Shown: piece after piece, positions 8,814 through 17,476 of the stretch | Numbering within the stretch: position 1 is the stretch's first letter | Layout: each line of letters starts with the position of its first letter | NCBI GenBank assembly: GCA_051861205.1 | Contig: JBHYDC010000009.1 | Coordinates: forward strand, 1 to 64,000 | DNA length: 64,000 nt | Reading direction: 5' to 3' | Source of the DNA: JBHYDC01 sp051861205 | Lineage (GTDB): Bacteria > Pseudomonadota > Alphaproteobacteria > Rhizobiales > Pleomorphomonadaceae | The notes under the pieces: generated by a model | What the model saw: the letters and a program-made list of their open reading frames with translations, nothing else | Database searches by the model: none | Told to the model about the DNA's origin: nothing | Made by a program: the position numbers and the translations under genes

Positions 8814-9379
8814 TGGTGGACATTCCCGAAAACGCCGTGCTGTTGCCGATCGACATGCAGCGCGGGTTTGACGAAGCGTCTTGGCCGCCGCGCTGGAACG
8901 GCAATGCGGACCGCAACGGGCTCGCGCTGCTGGCGGCTTGGCGGATGGCGGGGCGACCGATCATTCACGTGCGTCACGACAGCGTGGAAGAGGGCTCCAC
9001 GCTGCGGCCGGAGCATCCGGGCAATGCGCATCGGCCGGGATTCGAGCCGGGTGCGGGCGAGACGCTGGTGACGAAAAGCGTCAACGCCGCCTTCATCGGC
9101 ACGGATCTCGATCTGCGGCTGCGGCGGCTGGGCGCGGAGACGATCGTGGTGTTCGGGATTTCAACCGACATGTGCGTTTCGACCACGGTGCGCGTGGGCG
9201 CCAACATGGGCTACCGGGTGATCCTGGTCGAAGACGCCTGCGACTGCTTTGCGCTGCCGGACGGAAAGGGCGGGACAGTGCCCGCCGCCGAGATCCACCG
9301 GGCGCATGTGGCGACGCTTGGCGTGGAGTTCGCCGTGGTGACGACAACCGCCGAGGCGGTGGCCGCCGTCACACGTTGA
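8813..9379 (+). CDS. Isochorismatase-family cysteine hydrolase
   Basis: This 188-residue enzyme has the Asp-Lys-Cys triad of the family: Asp14 in LLPIDMQRGF, Lys in TLVTKSVNAAF, and Cys in STDMCVSTT (nicotinamidase/ureidoacrylate-amidohydrolase class). The substrate cannot be read from sequence. The start ATG overlaps the reductase stop (TGATG). The last 11 bp overlap the convergent glutamine-synthetase-like gene. The pairing of an amide hydrolase with a GlnA-like gamma-glutamyl ligase suggests a small nitrogen-scavenging unit; this is inference. Confidence 0.9.
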   Translation: MVDIPENAVLLPIDMQRGFDEASWPPRWNGNADRNGLALLAAWRMAGRPIIHVRHDSVEEGSTLRPEHPGNAHRPGFEPGAGETLVTKSVNAAFIGTDLDLRLRRLGAETIVVFGISTDMCVSTTVRVGANMGYRVILVEDACDCFALPDGKGGTVPAAEIHRAHVATLGVEFAVVTTTAEAVAAVTR

Positions 9380-10745
9380 GGAGCAAATACTCCCGCTCCC
9401 AGCTTGAAATCACGCGGTTGTAGAGGCGCCATTCCAGGCGTTTGACGTCGATGTAGGCTTCGACGAAGCGGGGGCCGAGGATGCGTTTCAGGGGGTCGCA
9501 GTCGGCAAGTTCAGCCAGCGCGTCGGAGAGGTGCGAGGGCAGCGAGACGCCGAGGGTGTGGGCGTTGACTTCAACCACGGGCTCGGGCTCGCGGGCTTCT
9601 TCGAGGCCGAGGAGGCCGCAGGCGAGCGTGGCGGCCATTGCGATATAGGGATTGGAATCGGCGCCGATGACGCGATTTTCGACGCGGCGGGATTCGGGCT
9701 CGGAGTCCGGTACGCGCAGGCCGCAGGTGCGGTTGTCGCGGCCCCAGTGAACGTTGATCGGCGCGTCGGATTCCAGGCGAATGCGGCGGTAGCTGTTCAC
9801 ATTGGGACAAAACAGGCTCATCGCGGACGGCACATAGCGCTGGAGGCCGGCGATGTAGTGGAGGAGCGCTGGCGTATCGGCGCCGGCCTCGTCGGCGAAG
9901 ATGTTCGCGCCGTCCGACATGCGCACGATCGACTGGTGGATGTGGGTGGCCGAGCCCGGCATGTCCTGGTGCGGCATCGCCATGAAGGTGGCGACCATGT
10001 CGTATTTGCGGGCGGCGAGGCGGGCGGTGCGCTTGAAGAGGAAGGTCTGGTCGGCGCGCTCGATGGGGTCGCCGTGGCGGAAGTTCATCTCAAGCTGAGC
10101 GGGACCGGCCTCGTGGGCCATAGTCGCGATTTCGATGCGAGAGTCCTCGCAGTAGTCGTACATCAGGTTGACGACGTGGTCGAAGTCGTTGGCGTGCTCG
10201 ATGCCATAGGCCTGACGCCCGCTTTCGCGGCGGCCGGAGAGGCCGATGGGGACGGAGAGCGGCAGGTCCGGGTCGTCGTTGTTGGCGGTGAGGTAGAATT
10301 CCAGCTCGGGCGCGACGACGGGCTTCAGGCCGCGATCGGCGTAGAGCTGGATGACGCGGCGGAGCACGGAGCGGGGCGCGAAGTCGACGAGCGTGCCGTC
10401 GGCGAAATGACAGTCGCAGATGACCTGGGCGGTTGGGCCTTCGTACCAGGGCACGACGCGCAGCGTGGTGAGGTCGGGAATGCAGCGGACGTCGCGGTCG
10501 AGCGGGTTCACGATGGCGCTGTCGTCGGCGCTGTCGCCGGTCACGGCCTGGAAGAACACGAATTCCGGCAAGCGAATGCCGCTGTCGATGATGCGGACGA
10601 AATCCTCACGGGGCACGATCTTGCCGCGCATGATGCCGTTCATGTCCGGGACGATGCACTCCACCTCGTCGATGCGGCGGTCGCGCAGCCAAGCGATGGC
10701 GTCTGCCGAGGAGGTGAAGCGGGGCGGTGGTTCGCGAGCGGGCAT
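9369..10745 (-). CDS. Glutamine-synthetase-family ligase (PuuA/gamma-glutamylpolyamine type)
   Basis: This 458-residue protein of the GlnA superfamily should use ATP to join glutamate to an amine. Recognisable parts are the N-terminal beta-grasp region (VPDMNGIMRGK), the metal/glutamate site around VVAPELEFYL and AGPAQLEMNFRHGDP, the ATP-site GSATHIHQS loop, and the arginine segment SRRVENRVIGADSNPYIAMA. True GlnA has SHMHVHMSL-like motifs and a tyrosine adenylylation loop, which are not evident. The sequence is therefore closer to gamma-glutamylputrescine synthetase or GlnT-like enzymes that act on polyamines or other amines. It is a monocistronic leftward gene, with its 3' end overlapping the cysteine hydrolase. 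Confidence 0.88.
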   Translation of the reverse strand: MPAREPPPRFTSSADAIAWLRDRRIDEVECIVPDMNGIMRGKIVPREDFVRIIDSGIRLPEFVFFQAVTGDSADDSAIVNPLDRDVRCIPDLTTLRVVPWYEGPTAQVICDCHFADGTLVDFAPRSVLRRVIQLYADRGLKPVVAPELEFYLTANNDDPDLPLSVPIGLSGRRESGRQAYGIEHANDFDHVVNLMYDYCEDSRIEIATMAHEAGPAQLEMNFRHGDPIERADQTFLFKRTARLAARKYDMVATFMAMPHQDMPGSATHIHQSIVRMSDGANIFADEAGADTPALLHYIAGLQRYVPSAMSLFCPNVNSYRRIRLESDAPINVHWGRDNRTCGLRVPDSEPESRRVENRVIGADSNPYIAMAATLACGLLGLEEAREPEPVVEVNAHTLGVSLPSHLSDALAELADCDPLKRILGPRFVEAYIDVKRLEWRLYNRVISSWEREYLLLNV

Positions 10746-10841
10746 GAAAGGCTGAGACTCCGAGGTCGGTTGGGCTGGGCAGGCCAGAATGGCTAGGGGT
10801 AGCCTATATCGGTGGCAATCGAAACGGAACCGCCGGGCGCT

Positions 10842-11357
10842 TTAGCGGCCGGGTTTCCATGCATCCAGGTTGAGGTGCCAGGGCTCGCTATCGATGCCGG
10901 AGATGCGGCGGGCGACGTCGGTAAAGCCGTGGCGAGTGAGGAGATCGCGCAGGGTGATGGCTGTGTAGCCCCAGCGGTGCGCGTCCTCGCGGTTGCCGCC
11001 CCGGCTTTCGTCGCGCCAGCCGTAGAAGCCAGCCATGGCATGGGCCTGCTGCTCGCCGATCGTGCTTTTTACCTCGCCGAGAAGCTGGCGGCAGTGGAAT
11101 TCCAAGTCGGGGATGATGACGTTGAGGCGGCCGCCGGGCTTCAGAATCTCGAACCAGCGGGCAATGGAGCGACGGGCATCGTTCGGGTCAAGGTGTTCCA
11201 ACATATGCCGGGTGTAGATTTCGTCGACGCTGTCATTGGGGAAGACCGTGAGATCCCAGGCATCGCTGACGATATCGGGCTCGGCATCCTCGCGCACGTC
11301 GACGTTGATGTAGAGCGGCTTCTTCTTGTTGCCGCAGCCGAGGTTGAGCTTGAGCAT
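10842..11357 (-). CDS. Class I SAM-dependent methyltransferase, small
   Basis: This 171-residue protein begins directly with the SAM-binding motif (LKLNLGCGNKKK) and has the motif IV/post regions IYTRHMLEHLDP and EILKPGGRLNVIIPDLE. The layout is that of the Methyltransf_11/predicted SAM-dependent sugar or lipid methyltransferases found in polysaccharide clusters. No substrate can be assigned. The start was set at the ATG at 11357 because motif I follows at once; an upstream in-frame start at 11432 would add 25 non-conserved residues. Confidence 0.85.
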   Translation of the reverse strand: MLKLNLGCGNKKKPLYINVDVREDAEPDIVSDAWDLTVFPNDSVDEIYTRHMLEHLDPNDARRSIARWFEILKPGGRLNVIIPDLEFHCRQLLGEVKSTIGEQQAHAMAGFYGWRDESRGGNREDAHRWGYTAITLRDLLTRHGFTDVARRISGIDSEPWHLNLDAWKPGR

Positions 11358-11556
11358 GGACGGCTCTTTAGCTGGAGCTTGGGGCTGGCGCTGGACCGCG
11401 AATCGGGCGCGTGACTTTGGATATGGTAGCATCTGGGTGAGGTGTTGGTTTCTCCTTCGCGGACGGTGCGAAGGATGGGCGCGGCGGGGCGATCCGTTCC
11501 GCCGGGAATCGGAGTATGATCGCGCTTCAAGTGGATGCGTGAGCGGTGGTTTTCCG

Positions 11557-12108
11557 ATGGCTCGACTGTTTCTCCTTCGTCATGCCAAGTCGTCGTGGGA
11601 CGTGCCGGGGGTTTCGGATTTTGATCGGCCTCTGAACCTGAGGGGCCGGGCGGCGGCGCCGTTGATGGGGCGGCATATGGCGGATCATGCGCTGATGCCG
11701 AACCGAATCCTGTGTTCGGGATCGCGGCGGACGCGGGAAACGCTGGCGGGCATCGTGCCGTCGATCAAAGGCGATTTCGACGTGAAGGTGCTGCGCTCGA
11801 TCTATATGACCGGGGAGGGCGACTATCTGTCGGTCTTGCGGCGCCATGGCGGGGAAGCGCGCACGCTGATGCTGATCGGGCACAATCCGGCGATCCAGGC
11901 GACGGCGGTGTCGCTGATCGGGCGGGGGAACCCGGAGCTGACGGCGCAGATCCGCGAGAAGTTTCCGACCGCCGGGCTGGCCGTGATCGATTTCGACGGC
12001 GACGATTGGAGCACGCTGGCGCCGGCCACCGGGCGGATTGTCGCGTTTTTCCGGCCGCGCGAGTTGGAAATCGTGGGCGGGCCGGAAATGGCGGACGCGG
12101 ACGACTAG
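11557..12108 (+). CDS. SixA-type histidine phosphatase family protein
   Basis: This 183-residue member of the histidine phosphatase superfamily carries the RHG-like motif LLRHAKSSWD (phosphoenzyme His9), the arginine segment SRRTRETL, and the second catalytic histidine in LIGHNPAIQ. SixA of E. coli removes phosphate from histidine phosphotransfer (Hpt) domains. An Hpt gene lies 4.2 kb upstream, so a functional link is possible but unproven. The stop codon lies inside the left arm of a perfect 26-bp inverted repeat. Confidence 0.9.
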   Translation: MARLFLLRHAKSSWDVPGVSDFDRPLNLRGRAAAPLMGRHMADHALMPNRILCSGSRRTRETLAGIVPSIKGDFDVKVLRSIYMTGEGDYLSVLRRHGGEARTLMLIGHNPAIQATAVSLIGRGNPELTAQIREKFPTAGLAVIDFDGDDWSTLAPATGRIVAFFRPRELEIVGGPEMADADD

Positions 12109-12160
12109 AGAATTTCTCTCCGATCAGATGGAATCATCTGATCGGAGAGAAATTCTCTAG
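12105..12160. repeat. Perfect inverted repeat, 26-bp arms, 4-nt loop
   Basis: The left arm 12105-12130 (starting CTAGAGAATTTCTCTCC) and right arm 12135-12160 are exact reverse complements, separated by GAAT. The left arm includes the TAG stop of the SixA-type gene. The hairpin would be very stable, but there is no T-run on either strand, so it is not a classical terminator. It may be a dispersed palindromic repeat of the kind common in Hyphomicrobiales intergenic DNA. Confidence 0.95.
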
Positions 12161-12174
12161 ATTCAATAAGTTAA

Positions 12175-12221
12175 AGCGTTTCCTCGTCCGTCAACCGGCT
12201 TCCACTTGACGGGGAAACGCT
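12175..12221. repeat. Imperfect palindromic element (REP-like)
   Basis: The ends AGCGTTTCCTCGTC (12175-12188) and GACGGGGAAACGCT (12208-12221) pair with one mismatch, around a centre containing CAACCGGCTTCCACTTG. Its sequence resembles a repeated alphaproteobacterial intergenic palindrome built on AGCGTTTCC...GGAAACGCT, as I remember it. It sits 15 bp after the long hairpin and 15 bp before the end of the convergent endonuclease gene, giving a two-hairpin cluster between converging genes. Confidence 0.75.
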
Positions 12222-12236
12222 CTGACGGGCCCGGGG

Positions 12237-13064
12237 CTACCAGGCCCAGACGGGCGAGGCGGATTCCAGGCGGGCTTGCTCTTCAGGCGAAAGGGCGGCG
12301 AGGAAGTTAAAGCCGGTTTCGGCTTCGATGGCGTCGATCGTTACCACGAAGTCGTCCGGGGACTTGCCGCAGTGCTTTTCGTTCGAGATGAGCCAGCCGG
12401 AGGCTTCGCGGCGGTCCGGATTGTAGACGATCTTGAAGAAGGCGCCGGGGACGGCGACCGTTGAGCCGCGCTTTTTGGGCACGAGATCGCCGATGGTGCG
12501 GATCTCGTTGCGATATGCCGGGCCGGTGAAGATGACGAGGCGGCCGCTGGCGCGGACTGCATCGCGGATATCGGACTCAAGGTCTTTCCACACGCCTCGA
12601 TTGAAGCAGGGCCCAACCTGGGGCGCGATGTTGGTGAGGACGAAGGTCTGATCCTGCGCGCGCTGATCGCCGCTGAAATCGCCGGCGGGGGCCTGATGGC
12701 CGCGATCGTAACCGCTGCCGGCATAGTCGGAGAGTTCGGCGCGGAAGTTTTCGGGGATCGAACGATCGGGGAAGAAACGGTCGCTGCGCTCGGCGCCCCC
12801 GCTGAGGCCCTCTGGCGAGACGGTTTCGACGACCCAGTCCGGGACTTTGGTGGCGCTGTTGAGGCGCACGGCAAAGCCGCCGTAGCAACGGTAGAGAATG
12901 CTGCCGGCCGGATCCGGCGTCGCGGGGGCGGGGAGGCCGGTATGCTCGAAATGAAGGGCGCAGGCCTTGAGATCGCCGGGGAAAACCGTGGCGGATTCGC
13001 CGGTGGCGGGTGTCGAGGCGGTGAACGCGACGGCGAGAACCGCGAAGACGGCGAGCGATTTCAT
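12237..13064 (-). CDS. Secreted DNA/RNA non-specific endonuclease (NucA/EndoG family)
   Basis: This 275-residue protein has a signal peptide (about 1-22, MKSLAVFAVLAVAFTAST then cleavage near ATGE) and the beta-beta-alpha-metal nuclease core. The catalytic DRGH is Asp120-His123 in YDRGHQAPAGDF. The metal-binding Asn region is VLTNIAPQVGPCFNRGVW, and the downstream FTGPAYRN and VPGAFFKIVY strands also match the family. Export suggests nutrient scavenging from extracellular nucleic acid or competitor attack; no immunity gene is visible next to it. It stands alone, converging on the SixA-type gene. Confidence 0.92.
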   Translation of the reverse strand: MKSLAVFAVLAVAFTASTPATGESATVFPGDLKACALHFEHTGLPAPATPDPAGSILYRCYGGFAVRLNSATKVPDWVVETVSPEGLSGGAERSDRFFPDRSIPENFRAELSDYAGSGYDRGHQAPAGDFSGDQRAQDQTFVLTNIAPQVGPCFNRGVWKDLESDIRDAVRASGRLVIFTGPAYRNEIRTIGDLVPKKRGSTVAVPGAFFKIVYNPDRREASGWLISNEKHCGKSPDDFVVTIDAIEAETGFNFLAALSPEEQARLESASPVWAW

Positions 13065-13339
13065 GGCAACTCGGAAGCAACGCGGGGTGCGGACGGGCCG
13101 GTCGGAAGCGAACGGCGGGTTGGATGCGAGTTTGCCGGGGAGGCATTTCCGCCGGGTTAGGAGACGGGGTTAACGTGGCGCTAATGGTTGTAATTGAAGC
13201 ATGATGCAATCTTGAGGCGCCGACTGATGCGCGTCAAGGCTGCAAAACATCAAGATTTACAATCTGAAGTTAATCCAGTGTGGGGCCGCTTTGAAATTGA
13301 CCGTGCGGATCGCTACATGCGCAGAACGATTGCCTCGCC

Positions 13340-14842
13340 GTGGAGACACCCTTGGTACTGACTTCGCTGACCGACGAGGCGCGGATCGCATTCGACAACG
13401 CGGTGGATTTCGCGGCGAGCTTTGGATCGCCCTCGCTGCGGCTGGGGGTGACGGGGCTGGCGCGCGCGGGCAAGACGGTGTTCATCACCGCGCTGGTTCA
13501 CAATCTCATCCATGGCGGACGGCTGCCGCTGTTCGAGCCGTCGCGGCAGCACCGGCTGACGGGGGCGGAACTGGCACCGCAGCTTCACGACGACGTCCCG
13601 ACCTTCGATTATCGCGGGCATGTGCGCAAATTGCTGGACGATCGGATCTGGCCGGACAGCACGCGGATGATTTCCGAGATGCGGCTGACGATCGCCTATG
13701 AGAGCGCGACGTTCTTGGGGCGGCGGCTGGGGCGGGGCAGGCTTGATCTCGACATCGTGGATTATCCCGGCGAGTGGCTCTTGGACCTGACGCTGCTGGG
13801 CAAGGACTTTCGCGCCTGGAGCGCGGAGACGGTGACGCGCGGGCGGGTGCCGGGGCGCCAAGCCATCGCGGCGGATTGGCTGGGGCATCTTTCAGCGCTC
13901 GTGCCCGAAGCGCCGGCGGACGAGGCGGCGGCGGGGACCGCGCACGCCTTGTTCGCGCGCTATCTGGCGGCGGCGCGGGCGGATGGGCACGCGCTTTCCA
14001 TGGTGCCGCCTGGGCGCTTCCTGATGCCAGGGGATTTGGCGGGATCGCCGGCGATCACCTTCGCGCCGCTCGATCTGCCGGTGGGCGGGTCAGCGCCGAG
14101 GGGCAGCTTGTGGGAGCTGATGGAGCGGCGGTTCGAGGCTTATAAGGACGTGGTGGTGCGGCCGTTCTTCCGCACCCATTTCGCCCGGCTGGACCGGCAG
14201 GTGGTGCTGGTGGACGTGCTGGCGGCGCTGAACGGCGGACCGGCGGCGGTGGCGGATCTGGAAACGGCGCTTGCCGATATTCTGGCGTGCTTCCGGCCGG
14301 GGCGGGCGTCTTGGCTGTCGTCGGTGCTGACGCGGCGGATCGACCGGATCCTCTTCGCGGCGACCAAGGCGGACCACCTGCATCACACCAGTCACGACCG
14401 GCTGGAGGCCATCTTGCGGCGGCTGACGGACAAGGCGATCGCGCGGGCGTCTTTTGCCGGAGCGAAGGTGGATGTGCGGGCGATCGCGGCCGTCAGGGCG
14501 ACACGGGAGGCGACCGTGCGGCGGGACGGGGAAAGCCTCGCGTGTATTCTCGGCGTGCCGCAAAAAGGCGAGACGCTGGATGGGCAGGTGTATCAGGGCA
14601 ACGAGGAAATCGCTTTATTTCCTGGGGACTTGCCGGCTAATCCGGAGGTGATGTTCGAGGAGCTTCATGCAGTGAATCCAGAGCTGGATTTGCTTTCGAC
14701 GCGGCCGCTTGTGCCGGATCTGAAGTTCCTGCGGTTCCGGCCGCCCCGGATCGAAACCACGGCCGAGGGCGTGACCCTGTCGCTGCCGCATATACGGCTG
14801 GATAGGGCGCTGGACTTCCTGATTGGAGACCGACTGAAATGA
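13340..14842 (+). CDS. ycjX: YcjX family P-loop ATPase/GTPase-like protein
   Basis: This 500-residue protein has a Walker A motif GLARAGKT (39-46) following LRLGVTG, then YPGEWLLDL as the Walker B-like DxxG equivalent and a NKxD-like ATKADHLHH segment. This is the YcjX (DUF463) family, conserved across proteobacteria next to a YcjF/TIGR01620 membrane protein and induced in E. coli by envelope/heat stress. Its biochemical role is unknown. The GTG at 13340 was chosen; a TTG four codons later is possible. The stop overlaps the next start by four bases (ATGA). Confidence 0.92.
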   Translation: METPLVLTSLTDEARIAFDNAVDFAASFGSPSLRLGVTGLARAGKTVFITALVHNLIHGGRLPLFEPSRQHRLTGAELAPQLHDDVPTFDYRGHVRKLLDDRIWPDSTRMISEMRLTIAYESATFLGRRLGRGRLDLDIVDYPGEWLLDLTLLGKDFRAWSAETVTRGRVPGRQAIAADWLGHLSALVPEAPADEAAAGTAHALFARYLAAARADGHALSMVPPGRFLMPGDLAGSPAITFAPLDLPVGGSAPRGSLWELMERRFEAYKDVVVRPFFRTHFARLDRQVVLVDVLAALNGGPAAVADLETALADILACFRPGRASWLSSVLTRRIDRILFAATKADHLHHTSHDRLEAILRRLTDKAIARASFAGAKVDVRAIAAVRATREATVRRDGESLACILGVPQKGETLDGQVYQGNEEIALFPGDLPANPEVMFEELHAVNPELDLLSTRPLVPDLKFLRFRPPRIETTAEGVTLSLPHIRLDRALDFLIGDRLK

Positions 14843-15855
14843 CCGGCCCACAGCGCAAGCCGACGGCGTTTCGCATTGATGATGACGGCGTTGCCGTGGT
14901 GGAGGGCGGCGCGGCGCCCCCGGCCGGAGCGCGCATCGTGGTCGAACCGGAGCGGGAGACGTTCGACGCGCCGGTGTTGGTGCCGCCGCCAAGACGGAAG
15001 GGTTTGCGGTGGGGACGGGTGTTCTGGGGTGCGCTGGCGGGGCTGATTTCGCTGGCGGTGGGTATCGAAATCGACGCGCTGATATCGAGCCTTACGGCGC
15101 GGGCGGACTGGCTGGGATGGCTGGGGTTGGGACTGGCGGGGCTGGCGCTGACGGCGGCGGTGGCGATCACGGTGCGGGAGGTGGCGGGCGTACTGCGGCT
15201 CTCGCGCATGGACGATTTGCGGCGGGCGGCGGACCTGGCGGCCGCCAAGGACGATGCGACTGATGCGGCGGTGGTGGTGCGCGATCTCGTGGCCTTCTAT
15301 CGCAACCGGCCGGAGACAGCGGCGGGGCGGGCAGCGATCGCGGGCCATTTGCGCGAGGTGATCGACGGGCGGGACCTGCTGGCGCTGGCGGAGGCGGATA
15401 TTCTATCGCCTCTGGATGCGGCGGCGCGGCGGCTGGTTTCGGATGCGGCCAAGCGAGTGTCGGTGGTGACGGCGGTGTCGCCGCGCGCGATCATCGATAT
15501 CGGCTTCGTGCTGGTGGCGGTGCTGGGGCTGATCCGCAAGCTTGCCGATCTTTATGGCGGACGGCCGGGCCTGATCGGATTTCTGTCGCTGACGCGGCAT
15601 GTGCTTTCACATCTCGCGGTGACCGGCGGCATGGCGATCGGTGATGGACTGGTGCAACAGATTGTGGGGCACGGGGTGGCGGCGCGGCTTTCCGCGCGGC
15701 TTGGCGAGGGGGTGGTGAACGGGATGCTGACCGCCCGGGTGGGGCTGGCCGCCATCGACGTTTGCCGGCCGATGCCGTTCATCGGGCAAACGCGGCCGGG
15801 GATATCCGACGTGATGAGCGGGATCGTCAGCCGGGGCGACAAGGGCGAGGCATGA
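14839..15855 (+). CDS. TIGR01620 family inner-membrane protein (YcjF-like, DUF697)
   Basis: This 338-residue partner of YcjX has a basic Pro-rich N-terminus, two closely spaced transmembrane helices (about 54-76 and 90-113: FWGALAGLISLAVG and LGLGLAGLALTAAVAI), and a C-terminal DUF697 domain with the membrane-associated stretch IIDIGFVLVAVLGLIRKLADLYGG. Gene order and the 4-bp overlap with ycjX match the usual pair. Function is unknown; it is probably envelope stress related. Confidence 0.9.
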   Translation: MTGPQRKPTAFRIDDDGVAVVEGGAAPPAGARIVVEPERETFDAPVLVPPPRRKGLRWGRVFWGALAGLISLAVGIEIDALISSLTARADWLGWLGLGLAGLALTAAVAITVREVAGVLRLSRMDDLRRAADLAAAKDDATDAAVVVRDLVAFYRNRPETAAGRAAIAGHLREVIDGRDLLALAEADILSPLDAAARRLVSDAAKRVSVVTAVSPRAIIDIGFVLVAVLGLIRKLADLYGGRPGLIGFLSLTRHVLSHLAVTGGMAIGDGLVQQIVGHGVAARLSARLGEGVVNGMLTARVGLAAIDVCRPMPFIGQTRPGISDVMSGIVSRGDKGEA

Positions 15856-15979
15856 GGGCGTGGTTGGCGTCGGCAGGATTTGCCGGGCGGGCCATAGCTT
15901 GCCGGGATGTTAACTTTCAAGAAAGGATTAGGTATCGATTAAGCCTTTGATTAATTGAGATTTTGCAAGAACGACCCCC

Positions 15980-15994
15980 TGGCACGGCGCTTGC
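15980..15994 (+). promoter_or_regulatory. Sigma-54 promoter of flgE (-24/-12)
   Basis: TGGCACGGCGCTTGC matches the sigma-54 consensus TGGCACG-N4-TTGC at every defined position, with GG and GC ten bases apart. It points toward flgE and lies 62 bp upstream of its ATG. In Caulobacter the hook gene is a class III, sigma-54/FlbD-dependent gene, which fits. Confidence 0.85.
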
Positions 15995-16055
15995 GGATGA
16001 TCGCTCGATGGGCTCCAACGCGAGCCGAGTGATTAGGACCAGGGGGAAATGGGTC

Positions 16056-17426
16056 ATGGGCATCCTATCTGCCATGAACAAATCCGTTGGTGGCCTCAAT
16101 GCGCAGTCCTTGGCGCTTGAGAACATCTCCGGCAATATCGCCAACGCGCAGACGACGGCATTCAAGCGGACCGACACCAGCTTTGCCGATCTCGTGCAGT
16201 CCGGCGCCAGCTCCGTGGCCTTGATGACATCGGGCAACGTGCGGGCGACGGCACGCTCGACGATCGCGCTGCCAGGTGCCGTTGAGAACAGTTCCATCGA
16301 TACCTTCATGGGGATCAAGGGCGACGGCTTCTTCATAGTGAAGCAGCGCATCGGCGAGGTGGACGGCTCCACCGTGTTCGGCTCGGGGCAGGTCTACACC
16401 AGGCGCGGCGACTTCCAGATCAACAAGGAAGGCTATCTCGTCAACGGCGCCGGTTATTTTCTGACGGCTCTGGAAATCGATCCGACTACGGACAATCCGG
16501 TCGGCGATACGTCGACCACGATCGAGATTACCAAAAACCCGATCCCGGCGGAGGTGACGAGCAAGATCGACTATCGACTGAACTTGCCAACGACCCCGTT
16601 CACGACCTTTTCGCAGGCCAATCCGTCGATCGCGAATGGCAACATCTGGGCGGCCAATTCGAGCCGCGTTGGGCCGCCATCCGATGGCATCATAACGGGT
16701 GACTTGAAGGCGGAATTCATCGCGAACTCCATCTCGGGTGAAGCGGTGACGGTTTACGACACGACCGGCAATCCCATCAACGTGCAGCTTCGCTGGGCGA
16801 AGACGGCAGCCAACCAGTGGCAGCTCTTTCACCTGAACGACGCCAATGCGACGGGTACGGCGACCGCATGGACGCGTATCGATATCGGCAGCGGCAACTC
16901 GACCTTCGACTTCACGGACGGGCTGATCACCGATTCAGTGGATACGATCAGCATTCCGACGCTGACCGTGGGTACGACGACGTTGTCGGACCTGACGCTA
17001 TCGTTCGGTGCGACCGGCGTGACGCAGTTCGCCGATACGAGCGGTTCGGCCACGGTTCGCCAGTTGACCCAGGACGGCTTGCCGGCGGGTGATTTCAAGG
17101 CTGTTGCGATCAGCGACGGCGGGCGCGTCGTCGTGAGCTACACCAACGGCAAGACGCAGGACCTCTATCAGATCCCGCTCGCGAGCTTCAGCGGGCAATC
17201 CTGGCTGCGGCCGCTTGACGGCGGCGCCTATGCCGAGACGAAGGAAAGCGGGCCTCCGACCAATGGTTCGGGAACCATCGTGGGCAATGCCTTGGAGTCG
17301 TCCAACGTGGATATCGGCGAGGAGTTCACCAAGCTGATCGTTACACAGCAGGCCTTCTCGGCGAATTCCAAGGTGATCACCACGGCCGACCAGATGATGA
17401 ACGACGTGCTCAACATCATCCGCTGA
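16056..17426 (+). CDS. flgE: Flagellar hook protein FlgE
   Basis: This 456-residue axial protein builds the flexible hook. The N-terminal rod/hook motif GLNAQSLALENISGNIANAQTT and the C-terminal SSNVDIGEEFTKLIVTQQAF (the characteristic flg_bbr_C ending) flank a variable surface domain. The ATG at 16056 was chosen for its AGGGGGAA ribosome site; a longer in-frame extension exists upstream but contains the sigma-54 promoter. It is first in a flgE-flgK-flgL run. Confidence 0.95.
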   Translation: MGILSAMNKSVGGLNAQSLALENISGNIANAQTTAFKRTDTSFADLVQSGASSVALMTSGNVRATARSTIALPGAVENSSIDTFMGIKGDGFFIVKQRIGEVDGSTVFGSGQVYTRRGDFQINKEGYLVNGAGYFLTALEIDPTTDNPVGDTSTTIEITKNPIPAEVTSKIDYRLNLPTTPFTTFSQANPSIANGNIWAANSSRVGPPSDGIITGDLKAEFIANSISGEAVTVYDTTGNPINVQLRWAKTAANQWQLFHLNDANATGTATAWTRIDIGSGNSTFDFTDGLITDSVDTISIPTLTVGTTTLSDLTLSFGATGVTQFADTSGSATVRQLTQDGLPAGDFKAVAISDGGRVVVSYTNGKTQDLYQIPLASFSGQSWLRPLDGGAYAETKESGPPTNGSGTIVGNALESSNVDIGEEFTKLIVTQQAFSANSKVITTADQMMNDVLNIIR

Positions 17427-17476
17427 TGGATGGAGGCGGTGCTGTCGCGCCGCTCTTCTGACGGGAACGCACCGGT

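Noticed and set aside
9531..10796. 421-codon frame opposite the glutamine-synthetase-like gene
   Set aside because: Val/Gly/Asp/His-rich composition typical of an antisense shadow; the opposite strand encodes a clear enzyme.
15925..15956. CtrA box upstream of flgE
   Set aside because: The TTAA pairs are 8 bp apart instead of 7, and a perfect sigma-54 site explains flgE expression better.
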